From Sulfobacillus acidophilus DSM 10332 (GTDB lineage: Bacteria; Bacillota; Sulfobacillia; Sulfobacillales; Sulfobacillaceae), in NCBI GenBank assembly GCA_000237975.1, contig CP003179.1, positions 2,944,270-3,008,269 on the forward strand: a DNA stretch of 64,000 bases, read 5' to 3'. The position numbers and the translations under genes were made by a program. The notes under the pieces were generated by a model. That model was not told the origin of the DNA, ran no database searches, and saw nothing but the letters and a program-made list of their open reading frames with translations. The first letter of the stretch is position 1, and the number at the start of each line of letters is the position of its first letter. Of this stretch, positions 1 through 9,396 are shown piece after piece.

Positions 1-484
1 TCCCGCGAGGTCCCCACTCTGCCGCCCATTGCCGCATGAGGCCGACCAGGGCAGCCTTGGACGCGCCATAACTCGCCGCCGGGCCGTCTTGACTTTGATA
101 CCAGGCATCCACGCTACCCACCAAGACAATCGATGCCGGGGCCGTCAACCGGGGGACCAGCCATCGCCCGAGGGCATACGCACTATCACAATTCACGCGC
201 CAGGTAGCGTCCCATTCCGAGAGGGTGCCGGTTTCGATTTTGTCACTAAAGACCACGCCGGCTACATGCACAAACCCCCGAAACGGGCGATTTCCGGCGA
301 CCCTGTCCAGTTCCGCCAAATAGTGCCGATCAGGATCCCGAAAATCCGCCGGAACGAACTCCACCCCGGGTCCCGGATGTTGGCGCCCCAGAGCCACCAC
401 CGGTCCTTCCGCCATAAGAAGCGGAATCAACGCCCGACCAATCCCCGACGACAGGCCGGTCCCTAATATGGCGTGATTTTCCAT
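1..484 (-). CDS. SDR-family oxidoreductase, truncated by window edge
   Basis: Short-chain dehydrogenase/reductase, NAD(P)-dependent; the substrate cannot be told. The ATG at 484 is preceded by a GGGGGAG ribosome site and the frame stays open to position 1, so the C-terminus lies outside the window. Seen: an N-terminal nucleotide-binding glycine motif (GTGLSSGIG, residues 8-16), an HVAG motif in the middle, and the catalytic pair in VGSVDAW...ASYGASKAAL (Ser, then Tyr-x3-Lys). This is the classical SDR order. It diverges from the DUF255 gene with about 80 bp between starts, so the two share a promoter region. Family is certain, specific function unknown. Confidence 0.85.
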   Translation of the reverse strand, partial: MENHAILGTGLSSGIGRALIPLLMAEGPVVALGRQHPGPGVEFVPADFRDPDRHYLAELDRVAGNRPFRGFVHVAGVVFSDKIETGTLSEWDATWRVNCDSAYALGRWLVPRLTAPASIVLVGSVDAWYQSQDGPAASYGASKAALVGLMRQWAAEWGPRG

Positions 485-517
485 TGGGTTATAGACTCCC
501 CCTTTTTGGGTAAAGAT

Positions 518-526
518 TGGTATGAT
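518..526 (+). promoter_or_regulatory. extended -10 promoter candidate for the DUF255 gene
   Basis: TGG followed directly by TATGAT forms an extended -10 element about 42 bp before the preferred start at 568. No good -35 is visible 16-18 bp upstream, as is usual for extended -10 promoters. Inferred from motif only. Confidence 0.35.
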
Positions 527-567
527 GGTACCTGCGAACCTTGGCCGTACCAGAAAGGATGACCAAT

Positions 568-2337
568 ATGGGAGAACCAACCTTTCGTTTTAGTCCTCGT
601 CCCAATCGTGCCCAAGATATTCATTGGTACGAATGGGGACCGGAGGCATTTACCCGGGCCGAACAAGAGGATAAACCGATTTTATTGTCAATTTCCGCGG
701 TTTGGTGCCATTGGTGCCACGTCATGGACGAAACCACCTATTCGGATCCTCGCGTGATTCACCGCATTAATCAAGACTATATCGCAATCCGGGTCGACAA
801 CGATTTACGACCGGACATTAACCAACGCTACAACATGGGGGGCTGGCCCACCACCGCCATTTTGACTCCAGCGGGTGAGGTCATTACCGGAGCCACTTAC
901 GTCAATCCGGATCAATTGCTGGGGCTCATGGACCAGGTCCAACAATATTGGGCGGCCAATAAAGAGCAAATTCGGCATCAACTGGCGGAACCGAAACTGC
1001 CAACCTTGTCGGACCGCCCAGGGCCCGATCGCGAGGCGATTAATCACATTGTCAATGCCATCCGGCAACAATTCGACCGGGCCTATGGCGGCGTTGGCGC
1101 CATGCCTAAATTTCCTCAGCCGGATGTTTGGGAGTTAGCCCTCGTGAACTTTTTGGCCACCGGAGACGGCTCAACCGCCGGCATGGCGGTTCGCACGTTA
1201 GATGCCATGGCCGGCTCCAATCTCTACGATCAGACGGCTGGCGGCTTTTTCCGTTACTCTACCACCCGAGAGTGGACGATTCCTCATTTCGAAAAAATGT
1301 TGGAGGACAATGCCCAATTAGCCCGGCTTTATCTCCGCGCGTTTCAAATCCTCGGGGACGACACCTACCGACAATTGGTCGACCACCTCTTGGGTTGGGC
1401 CAATCGCACGCTCTTAAACCCGGACGGACTATGGGGCGGATCGCAGGACGCCGACGAGGAATACTATCGGTTACCGCCCGAAGGTCGGCAACAACGACCC
1501 GAACCAGGGGTGGATCCTGTCGTGTACACCCATGCCAATGCGCAAATGATTTCCGCCCAGTTGTTAGCCGCCAGTCTGATTAATCCCGGTCAATACGCGC
1601 CCATCGCTCTCACGGCCTTAGAAGCGCTATACGACCGCATGTGGGATGACGACGAAGGCCTGTTTCACGCAGACAACGGCGAAACGCGTTTTTTGCCCGG
1701 CCTCTTAATCGATGTGGCGTGGCTGGGACATGCCCTCTTGGATGGCTACGAATATACGGGGGATACGGTGTTCCTCGAGCGGGTTCAAACCCTTTTGGAT
1801 TACGCGGATCGTACCCTCAGTGACGGACGAGTCTACTGGGATCAAATCGAACGCCCGGACGGGTTGGGTCGGTTAAAGCACCGCCAACAGCCGCTCAATG
1901 AAAATGCCGTGATGGCTCGCCTATGGCTTCGGTTAGGCACCCTAACGGAGAATGACGCCCAATTGGAACGCGGCCGGGCTATGGTCGGGGCCCTCGGCGA
2001 GTTTGCCAAAGAACAGGGTATTTTCGGTGCCGGTTGGGCACTGGCGGCCGATATGGCCGATGCCCCCCCGCTCACCGCGAGTATTGTGGAATCGGCTAAC
2101 CACTCCGGGGCCGACTTACGGCGCACCATCTTTGGCGTCTATGATCGACGCCGGGCGGTACGGAGCCTCATGGTGGGAACTCCGGAATTTCAAAGGAGCG
2201 GCTTACCGGATATTCCTTTGCCGGCCTTGTATATTTGCCGAGGCACTGCCTGTGCCGCTCCCGTCACCGAACCGGAAGGCATTTTAGGCGCGCTCCAAAG
2301 CTTGTTAAGCGGTTTGGAAGCCAACAATCCCGCTTAA
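568..2337 (+). CDS. DUF255 / thioredoxin-like domain protein (YyaL / SPATA20 family)
   Basis: About 589 residues. The N-terminus carries the DUF255 thioredoxin-like fold, with the family signature of Cys-His-Trp-Cys-His in the segment SAVWCHWCHVMDETTY (about residue 50). The rest is the alpha/alpha-barrel, glycosidase-like region seen in YyaL and SPATA20 proteins (PKFPQPD, HFEKMLEDNAQLARL, SQDADEE, LNENAVMARLWLRL). The biochemical role of the family is not settled; a redox or sugar-processing function is usually guessed. The frame opens at a TTG at 541, but AGAAAGG at 552-558 is spaced correctly for the ATG at 568. It is monocistronic, divergent from the SDR gene, and no partner gene explains its role. 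Confidence 0.88.
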   Translation: MGEPTFRFSPRPNRAQDIHWYEWGPEAFTRAEQEDKPILLSISAVWCHWCHVMDETTYSDPRVIHRINQDYIAIRVDNDLRPDINQRYNMGGWPTTAILTPAGEVITGATYVNPDQLLGLMDQVQQYWAANKEQIRHQLAEPKLPTLSDRPGPDREAINHIVNAIRQQFDRAYGGVGAMPKFPQPDVWELALVNFLATGDGSTAGMAVRTLDAMAGSNLYDQTAGGFFRYSTTREWTIPHFEKMLEDNAQLARLYLRAFQILGDDTYRQLVDHLLGWANRTLLNPDGLWGGSQDADEEYYRLPPEGRQQRPEPGVDPVVYTHANAQMISAQLLAASLINPGQYAPIALTALEALYDRMWDDDEGLFHADNGETRFLPGLLIDVAWLGHALLDGYEYTGDTVFLERVQTLLDYADRTLSDGRVYWDQIERPDGLGRLKHRQQPLNENAVMARLWLRLGTLTENDAQLERGRAMVGALGEFAKEQGIFGAGWALAADMADAPPLTASIVESANHSGADLRRTIFGVYDRRRAVRSLMVGTPEFQRSGLPDIPLPALYICRGTACAAPVTEPEGILGALQSLLSGLEANNPA

Positions 2338-2684
2338 ACAAAACGACGCGCCGGCGATCGACATGAAATCTTTTTTGGGATGCGCCTAACCCACGAAGGT
2401 CCGATGGGCGATTAAACGCAAACCGTGTCGGCCGTTTGCGTGACGGTCGAACTCTCAGCCGTTAAACGCCACCCGCGCGAGCATTATAAAACCCGTGGCT
2501 CAAGCGGCCGATATTTACGGCCGCCTAGGGCCGGCGAGGTCATCCTGGCCGAACGGTATAACGCCCGGCAAAGGATGGCCTCGATGGAACGGGCCTCCAC
2601 CCGGAGGCCCGTTATTGTTAAAGATTCAACCGATACGAAACATGAGAAGTGGGATGCCACCCAAATATCGCCCTCTCTTCCGGG
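2338..2684. other. intergenic region with two hairpins, no gene recognised
   Basis: This 347-bp gap lies between two convergent genes. I see no coding sequence with a ribosome site or family similarity. It contains an 8-bp inverted repeat (ACGCAAAC at 2416-2423 against GTTTGCGT at 2434-2441), a CGGCCG pair near 2503-2522, and the strong terminator-like hairpin listed separately. Confidence 0.5.
2588..2613. terminator. terminator-like hairpin between convergent genes
   Basis: A perfect 11-bp stem (AACGGGCCTCC / GGAGGCCCGTT) with a 4-nt loop. It is followed on the + strand by ATTGTT, a weak U-tract. It sits 72 bp beyond the rsfS stop and 250 bp beyond the DUF255 stop, so it probably serves both. 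Confidence 0.6.
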
Positions 2685-3086
2685 TTATGAGGGGGCCAAT
2701 GAGCCCGGGGGAACATGTCCGCCAATGGTGGCCGCCTCTTTACGAGGAACCCAGCGAGCATCCCCCCATAGCCTTTCGAGGTTGTAATACACCCGTTCTT
2801 GATCGGTAAAGACATGCACCACCACCGAACCGTAGTCGAGCAACACCCAGTGGGCCCGATCCCGGCCGGAACGGTGCAAAAGTTCGGCTCCGAACTCGGC
2901 TAACGCTTCTTCGACCGCATCCGCGATGCTCTCCACTTGAATCACGTTATGCCCCGAAACAATCACAAAATAGTCCGCCACCAAGGTCACGTCTTGCATA
3001 TCCAAGATAAGGATGTCTTCGCCTTTTTTGGCTTCCGCCGCATTGGCAGCTTTAAGGGCCCAGGCTAGGGATTGGTGCGTAGACAG
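2685..3086 (-). CDS. rsfS: ribosomal silencing factor RsfS (YbeB/Iojap)
   Basis: RsfS binds ribosomal protein L14 (uL14) and blocks subunit joining when nutrients are low. Seen: the core KKGEDILILDMQDVTLVADYF, then VSGHNVIQVESIADAVEE, DRAHWVLLDYGSVVVHVF and the ERVYYNLERLWGDA tail, all typical of the family. The start is odd. A strong AAAGGAGG site lies right after the yqeK stop, but no ATG, GTG or TTG follows in frame until deep in the domain. The best-fitting codon is CTG at 3086, only 2 nt after the site; the nearest in-frame ATG upstream (3158) lies inside yqeK. From 3086 the protein is 133 residues. It directly follows yqeK, the usual nadD-yqeK-rsfS order. Confidence 0.88.
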   Translation of the reverse strand: MSTHQSLAWALKAANAAEAKKGEDILILDMQDVTLVADYFVIVSGHNVIQVESIADAVEEALAEFGAELLHRSGRDRAHWVLLDYGSVVVHVFTDQERVYYNLERLWGDARWVPRKEAATIGGHVPPGSLAPS

Positions 3087-3094
3087 TCCCTCCT

Positions 3095-3661
3095 TTATTC
3101 CGGCGCGTATGCGGTCCCGTTCAATTCGGCCAACGCCCCTTGGGTCAACGGGTGCCAAGGTAAATGGCGAGCATCAAGATATTGCAAGGTTGATTGCAAT
3201 ACCGCGGCATAGGCCTTTTCCAGATTCTCATAGGCCAACCTTTCTAACACGTCCCGGCCGTTATACCGACGGCCGGGTTCCACACCGTCGGCAACAAATA
3301 GGGCCTTGGCCAATGGCGAGAGCCCGGGCGCTGCCGTCGTATGATATTGTATGGCTTGCCATACGTCAGGATTGCCGAGAGACAGATCTTTTAGCCAACG
3401 GGCCGCCACCGGACCGTGTAATAAAAGAGGTTCGGCCCGTTCTTCCGGACCGTAGGATATGCCTAAGCGTTCCGCTTCAGCCAGTAATTCCGACCGCGCC
3501 AGCTCTCGTGCCAGGTCATGACCATATCCGGCCAGACGGGCCGCCTCCCGGTCCAGATGGTGAGCTTCGGCCAGCTTTTCCATCACGGCCACTACCCGCT
3601 CGATATGCTCTTGACGATGTCGGGTCAGACGGTTGAAGCGGTCGATTAACCTGGGATGCAC
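3095..3661 (-). CDS. yqeK: HD-domain hydrolase YqeK (probable symmetrical Ap4A hydrolase)
   Basis: 188 residues. YqeK proteins are HD-superfamily phosphohydrolases shown in Bacillus-type bacteria to split diadenosine tetraphosphate into ADP. Metal-binding and catalytic residues are visible in order: H in RHRQEHIERV (about 18), the HD pair in AGYGHDLARE (about 48), LLHGPVAARW (about 82), IQYHTT (about 107) and FVADGVEPGR (about 125). The start is GTG at 3661, with AGGAGGG about 12 nt upstream and an extended -10 further up. It is separated from nadD by the RRM gene and its terminator, so it probably has its own promoter and is cotranscribed with rsfS. Confidence 0.93.
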   Translation of the reverse strand: MHPRLIDRFNRLTRHRQEHIERVVAVMEKLAEAHHLDREAARLAGYGHDLARELARSELLAEAERLGISYGPEERAEPLLLHGPVAARWLKDLSLGNPDVWQAIQYHTTAAPGLSPLAKALFVADGVEPGRRYNGRDVLERLAYENLEKAYAAVLQSTLQYLDARHLPWHPLTQGALAELNGTAYAPE

Positions 3662-3684
3662 GCCTCTACCACCCTCCTAAGGGT

Positions 3685-3693
3685 ATTGTACCA
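3685..3693 (-). promoter_or_regulatory. extended -10 promoter for yqeK-rsfS
   Basis: Read on the minus strand, TGG-TACAAT lies about 25 bp upstream of the yqeK GTG and just downstream of the RRM-gene terminator. This placement gives yqeK-rsfS its own transcription start. Confidence 0.5.
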
Positions 3694-3705
3694 TGGGACA
3701 ACGAA

Positions 3706-3727
3706 GCCTCCGGCAAGTGCCGGAGGC
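3706..3727 (-). terminator. hairpin terminator after the RRM gene
   Basis: A 10-bp perfect stem (GCCTCCGGCA / TGCCGGAGGC) with a 2-nt gap at its centre. On the minus strand it is followed by TTCGTTGT, a modest U-rich tract. It lies about 30 bp past the RRM-gene stop. Confidence 0.7.
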
Positions 3728-3755
3728 CGATGCTACTGAGTGTGACCAGGTGTAA

Positions 3756-4013
3756 TTAATACCGGCTTTGTCGGGGCCGCGCCTCATTGACGATGATGTC
3801 ACGACCACCCAGTTGGGTCCCGTTCATGGCCTCGACCGCCTGTTCGGCGTCTTGGTCAGCCACTTCCACAAACCCGAAACCCCGGGACCGGCCCGTCTCC
3901 CGATCGGTAATAATCCGGGCGCTAATCACCTGGGCATGCTGGGCAAAGGCTTGCGCCAACTCTTCTTCAGTCGTGGACCAAGCCAAATTTCCGACGTAAA
4001 GCGTTTTCGACAT
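3756..4013 (-). CDS. small RRM-domain RNA-binding protein
   Basis: 85 residues, consisting almost entirely of one RNA-recognition motif: RNP2 as LYVGNL (residues 4-9) and RNP1 as RGFGFVEV (about 44-51), followed by a short basic tail (NEARPRQSRY). Bacterial and cyanobacterial single-RRM proteins bind single-stranded RNA and are often cold- or stress-associated; the target here is unknown. A GGGAGG site lies about 8 nt before the ATG. It has its own terminator and sits between nadD and yqeK, a pair that is adjacent in most Firmicutes. Confidence 0.93.
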   Translation of the reverse strand: MSKTLYVGNLAWSTTEEELAQAFAQHAQVISARIITDRETGRSRGFGFVEVADQDAEQAVEAMNGTQLGGRDIIVNEARPRQSRY

Positions 4014-4153
4014 TGGTAATTCCTCCCTGTCAATCTCTCAAGGCACCTGGCCAGGGACCCAGGCACCCGGCTCGCAATCTAATCCAAACGGAACGGATAA
4101 GGAAGCCTCCGTGATGCTGGGAAACCACTGGACTGACCACAGTATGAACCGAT

Positions 4154-4807
4154 TCACCTGCGTTCATGCCTTAATGCCTGATATACGCGATTTTTGGCTA
4201 TATAGTGTTCCACAGCTTCCGGTACCAGGTACTTAATTGACAGTCCCATGCGCAGCCGCTCGCGAATTTGACTGGATGAGATCGCCAGGGCGGGTACTTC
4301 CAAGGGATGAATCCGCTCCATGTGCTCTCGCCCCAATCGCTGCTCCAACGCATAAATCTTATCTAACGAGTATCCGGGACGACTGGCTGCGATAAACTCC
4401 GCATAGCCAAATAGTCTCTCGGGCTGATGCCACGTTAGAATATCTAAAATGGCATCGGCACCAGTGATAAAGTACCAATCAATCGCCGGATCCCGTTCCG
4501 CAAAATACTGCAGCGTATTCAGGGTGTAGGACGGGCCTGGACGATCGATCTCCACACGTGACAACTCAAAGTGCTGATTTGGTACAATGGCCAAAAACGT
4601 CATCAAGTAACGGTGCTCGGGATCGGCAACGAATACGTTGGACTTATGCGGTGGTTGCCCCGATGGAATAAAGATGACCTGGTCCAGGTTAAAGGCATCC
4701 CGAGCCGCTTCAGCTGCGACCAGGTGGCCATAGTGGATTGGATTAAACGTGCCGCCCATGAGTCCAACGGCTCGACGCTGTTTGCCCATTAAGGTGGTAT
4801 TCGACAC
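4154..4807 (-). CDS. nadD: nicotinate-nucleotide adenylyltransferase NadD
   Basis: 217 residues. It transfers AMP from ATP to nicotinate mononucleotide in NAD synthesis. The nucleotidyltransferase signature GGTFNPIHYGHL is at about residues 18-29, the ATP-binding ISSSQIRERLRMG at about 175-187, with PSGQPPHK and ITGADAILDI between them. The GTG at 4807 is chosen because AAGGA lies about 11 nt upstream; the later ATG at 4789 has no ribosome site. Divergent from the 41-codon ORF at 4887. It belongs with yqeK and rsfS, here interrupted by the RRM gene. Confidence 0.95.
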   Translation of the reverse strand: MSNTTLMGKQRRAVGLMGGTFNPIHYGHLVAAEAARDAFNLDQVIFIPSGQPPHKSNVFVADPEHRYLMTFLAIVPNQHFELSRVEIDRPGPSYTLNTLQYFAERDPAIDWYFITGADAILDILTWHQPERLFGYAEFIAASRPGYSLDKIYALEQRLGREHMERIHPLEVPALAISSSQIRERLRMGLSIKYLVPEAVEHYIAKNRVYQALRHERR

Positions 4808-4839
4808 CGTCTAAAAAAATCCTTCCCGTCCGAATCCGG

Positions 4840-4868
4840 TCAACAAAATTCTCCGAATCCGCTACAAT
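4840..4868 (+). promoter_or_regulatory. promoter for the 41-codon membrane-peptide ORF
   Basis: TCAACA (-35-like) at 4840-4845 and TACAAT (-10) at 4863-4868 are separated by 17 bp and end 18 bp before the ATG at 4887. Confidence 0.5.
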
Positions 4869-4886
4869 AGAGCCGAGGTGACACGC

Positions 4887-6924
<2,038 letters not shown>

Positions 6925-6937
6925 CCCACGCTCTGGG

Positions 6938-7219
6938 CTACTGTGCCTCAGTAACGGGAATAATGTCAATCTCTCGCCGGTCGTGGCCACGTTTGACAAA
7001 CGCTACCCGACCGTCTACTTTGGCAAAAATCGTGTAATCACGGCCCATTCCGACGTTTTTGCCCGGGTGGAACTTGGTGCCCCGCTGGCGAATAATGATG
7101 CTACCCGCTGTGACCAATTGGCCTTGGTGTCGCTTGACGCCAAGCATCTTGGGCTTGGAATCGCGGCCGTTACGGGAGCTACCACCACCTTTTTTGTGTG
7201 CGAACAATTGTAACCGCAT
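6938..7219 (-). CDS. rpmA: 50S ribosomal protein L27 (bL27) with cleavable N-terminus
   Basis: 93 residues from ATG 7219, with a GGGGGAAG site upstream. The body ([50 protein letters not shown]) is standard L27. It begins [11 protein letters not shown], a short form of the Firmicute extension LxLQFFA that must be removed because it would block the peptidyl-transferase centre. Expected cleavage is between Phe6 and Ala7. The processing enzyme Prp is encoded immediately upstream. Confidence 0.97.
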   Translation of the reverse strand: MRLQLFAHKKGGGSSRNGRDSKPKMLGVKRHQGQLVTAGSIIIRQRGTKFHPGKNVGMGRDYTIFAKVDGRVAFVKRGHDRREIDIIPVTEAQ

Positions 7220-7244
7220 CGTTTCTTCCCCCTTTTCCGTGCTG

Positions 7245-7562
7245 TTAGTCAATGAATTCTTGCCACGACACGGCATCAGGTGCCGTCCGGGCTAAATCTT
7301 GGAGTCCAACGAAGACCGTATCGATGACGGCTCGTGCTTCGGAAGAACCGGCCACAAACGTCAGGTCGGCCTTTCCGTCATCCACCGTACCGCTCGGCGC
7401 CTGACCCACAACTTGGGTAAGCCCCATGACCAGCGTCTCGACCAGTGCGCTTGCCGCCGCACACACAATATCGGAACCGTACTCGCCACGATTGGCATGA
7501 CCGGTCATTAATAGTCGGGTCGGCGTGCCGTCCGCCCGTCGCCAGACTCGAATCTTAATCAA
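7245..7562 (-). CDS. prp: ribosomal-processing cysteine protease Prp (YsxB)
   Basis: 105 residues. Prp removes the N-terminal extension of L27. The catalytic pair His22 ([11 protein letters not shown]) and Cys34 ([11 protein letters not shown]) is intact and at the same positions I know for Staphylococcus Prp. The TTG start at 7562 overlaps the rplU stop by 4 nt (TTGA), giving translational coupling. Sits between rplU and rpmA in the usual order. Confidence 0.95.
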   Translation of the reverse strand: MIKIRVWRRADGTPTRLLMTGHANRGEYGSDIVCAAASALVETLVMGLTQVVGQAPSGTVDDGKADLTFVAGSSEARAVIDTVFVGLQDLARTAPDAVSWQEFID

Positions 7563-7876
7563 GGGAGCTCAATGCGTTCGATGCGTACGCGGGTCTGGTA
7601 CTGCCGATGCCCCTGCCGCCGCCGATAATTGCTCTTGGGTTTATATTTAAACACTAAAATCTTTTTCCCGCGTCCTTGGGACAGCACTTGCCCGACGGCC
7701 CGTGCGCCCGCGACATACGGCGTGCCCACGACCGGTTGGCCCTCGTCTCCCACTACCATTAAGAGACGGTCAAACGTTAATTCCGTACCCGCATCGCCTG
7801 GCAGCTTTTCCACAACCAAAACGTCCCCAGGGGCTACCCGGTATTGCTTGCCCCCGGTTTCAATAATTGCGTACAC
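7559..7876 (-). CDS. rplU: 50S ribosomal protein L21 (bL21)
   Basis: 105 residues from GTG 7876, which follows AGGAGG at good spacing. The sequence VYAIIETGGKQYRVAPGDVLVVEKL and the basic C-terminus (FKYKPKSNYRRRQGHRQYQTRVRIERI) are typical L21. First gene of the rplU-prp-rpmA-spo0B-obg operon. Its promoter lies at the edge of the decayed LigB-type gene, so little native upstream sequence remains. Confidence 0.97.
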   Translation of the reverse strand: MYAIIETGGKQYRVAPGDVLVVEKLPGDAGTELTFDRLLMVVGDEGQPVVGTPYVAGARAVGQVLSQGRGKKILVFKYKPKSNYRRRQGHRQYQTRVRIERIELP

Positions 7877-7907
7877 CGTAAGTCCTCCTGTAGCGTTAGT
7901 CCAATGA

Positions 7908-7936
7908 ATGCTATCATAATACCCGTTACATGTCAA
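7908..7936 (-). promoter_or_regulatory. promoter of the rplU operon
   Basis: On the minus strand TTGACA (7936-7931) and TAGCAT (7913-7908) are 17 bp apart, about 30 bp before the rplU GTG. The consensus -35 makes this a confident call. Confidence 0.7.
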
Positions 7937-8415
7937 TCGGCACGGTATCCCGAGTCGATAGGTTTCTTCAAGGTCCGCCGCTAGACAAACCGAGAGATTA
8001 ACCACAGCCACCTCCAGGTCGGTGTCAAATATCGTAACGGAACCACCGAGCCGTAATCCCATACGTAGGCCGGATCGTCAATCGCATACATCGGCATCCC
8101 TGCCGACGCCGCCCGGTCGGCTATTTGCTGCGCCACCTCCGGATGACCGGGAAAATGATATGTCACATCCCGAATCAAATCAGGGCATTCCTGCGCCGTT
8201 AACCGACCTTCGTGAACCGGCGTCGCATCCAGGTAATGGTTAAAACTGCTTACCCAATGACATGAAATGATTACCAATCCCGAACCGTTCATGCGGTCCA
8301 GCCATTCCCGAGCGTGATGCATGGCTCCGGTTAACGGGTCTAAAAATGCCGGCGCCGTCTCTTCATGAATAATGCGCGGTGTATGGGGAACCACCATACC
8401 TAAAACTAGGCTCAA
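7921..8415 (-). pseudogene. decayed LigB-type class III extradiol dioxygenase
   Basis: The open part (144 codons, 8415-7981) has LigB-superfamily features: VVPHTPRI near the start, ISCHW, YHFPGHPEVA and WDYGSVVPLRYL. After that motif the frame runs into unrelated residues and a stop, while a shifted frame continues in family style (LEVAVVNLSVCLAADLEETYRLG) up to the rplU promoter. The gene therefore has a 1-nt frameshift near 8020 and has lost about the last third (family length about 260-280). It would have opened an aromatic ring with non-heme iron. The 5' end overlaps the iclR stop by 4 nt. Confidence 0.75.
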
Positions 8416-9230
8416 TCCGCCAACGTCCTTGCCGTAGCTCGCCGTTCGGGGCGAAAGCCTAAATCTTTCGAGATGCGATCCGCCGTTTTAACCACCGCCC
8501 GGGCCCGTTCCCCCACCACATGGGCTGGCACCCGGTGACTAGGCGCGACAATATTCACCGCGGCAACCACTTGTCGACGATGATTGAAGACCGGGGCGGC
8601 AATCGAGGTAACGTGGTCCCGCAGTTCGTCCCGACTAACGGCATAACCTTGCTCCCGAATGTGTTGCAGCTGCTCCCGTAACCGGACGGGGTCCGTCAAG
8701 GTCTTTACCGTATAGGCCGTCAACCCCTGTTCAACTACCGCGTCGACCAGGTCTGCCTCCGCATAGGCCAGCAAAAGTTTACCGGACCCCGTCGCATATA
8801 ACGGGTTTCGCCGTCCCAAATGGGTCAAGATTTTCACGGGGTGGTGCGATTCGACTTTGTGCAGATACACTACATAGAGACCGTCCTGAACCGCTATATG
8901 AGACGCTTCCCCGGTGCGCATGGTCAACTCGGTCAGATATGGGGCGGCCGCCATCCACAAATCCGAATCGGCGGTCATAATGCCGCCGAGTCCCAAAACC
9001 GCCAAGCCTAAATGATATCGCCGACTCTTCGGATCTTGATAGACAAAGCCCTCTTCCATCAGGCTGGTCATTAACCGGTGTGCCGTGCTTTTCGCGACAT
9101 TCAGGTGACGCGCCACTTCGGTTATACCGAGCGACGTCCGTTCAACCGAAAAAAGGCGTAAGATTTTTAGCGCCGCCGTGACGCTTTGCAGGCCTGCCGT
9201 CACGCTTCGGGTTCCGGACACGGCTTTCAT
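8412..9230 (-). CDS. IclR-family transcriptional regulator of the aromatic island
   Basis: About 272 residues. N-terminal winged helix (LKILRLFSVERTSLGITEVARHLNVAKSTAHRLMTSL..., residues 20-80), then the IclR effector domain (GEASHIAVQDG, GRRNPLYATGSGKLLLA, QGYAVSRDELRDHVTSIAAPVF, VAAVNIVAPSHRV). The ATG at 9230 has GGAGG 9 nt upstream and is preferred over GTG 9236. IclR proteins of this type (for example PcaR, PobR, CatR) control aromatic catabolism. A TGTTCCG-N5-CGGAACA palindrome lies just upstream of its own promoter, and an identical one precedes the lower-pathway operon, so it is the likely regulator of both. Confidence 0.92.
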   Translation of the reverse strand: MKAVSGTRSVTAGLQSVTAALKILRLFSVERTSLGITEVARHLNVAKSTAHRLMTSLMEEGFVYQDPKSRRYHLGLAVLGLGGIMTADSDLWMAAAPYLTELTMRTGEASHIAVQDGLYVVYLHKVESHHPVKILTHLGRRNPLYATGSGKLLLAYAEADLVDAVVEQGLTAYTVKTLTDPVRLREQLQHIREQGYAVSRDELRDHVTSIAAPVFNHRRQVVAAVNIVAPSHRVPAHVVGERARAVVKTADRISKDLGFRPERRATARTLAD

Positions 9231-9322
9231 CCTCACACGCCTCCTCGCCTGTTAGAGTACCCGATGATTTACGAATTGCCATATTCCTCGGTCTAGCCCG
9301 AAAGAACAGATCCTTGACATCA

Positions 9323-9376
9323 AGGGTACGGAGGGTCCAAAAATCCGTCAACTGGCATGTTCCGTCCTTCGGAACA
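9323..9376 (-). promoter_or_regulatory. iclR promoter with adjacent operator palindrome
   Basis: Palindrome TGTTCCG-N5-CGGAACA at 9376-9358. On the minus strand 6 bp later comes TTGACG (9351-9346), then 17 bp, then TACCCT (9328-9323). The same half-sites and the same 6/17-bp spacing occur upstream of the 2-oxopentenoate hydratase gene at 17001-16948. An operator directly upstream of -35 fits an IclR-type activator or autoregulator. Confidence 0.7.
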
Positions 9377-9396
9377 CAGAAGGAATATTTACGTAT

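Noticed and set aside
2425-2809. Overlapping plus-strand frames between the DUF255 gene and rsfS
   Set aside because: No ribosome site or recognisable domain; they run through the hairpin and the rsfS 3' end.
3013-3636. 207-codon + strand frame opposite yqeK/rsfS
   Set aside because: Shadow of two well-identified minus-strand genes.
7880-8062. L21 with a long N-terminal extension
   Set aside because: The upstream part of that frame encodes the LigB remnant and the promoter; AGGAGG and GTG 7876 define the true start.
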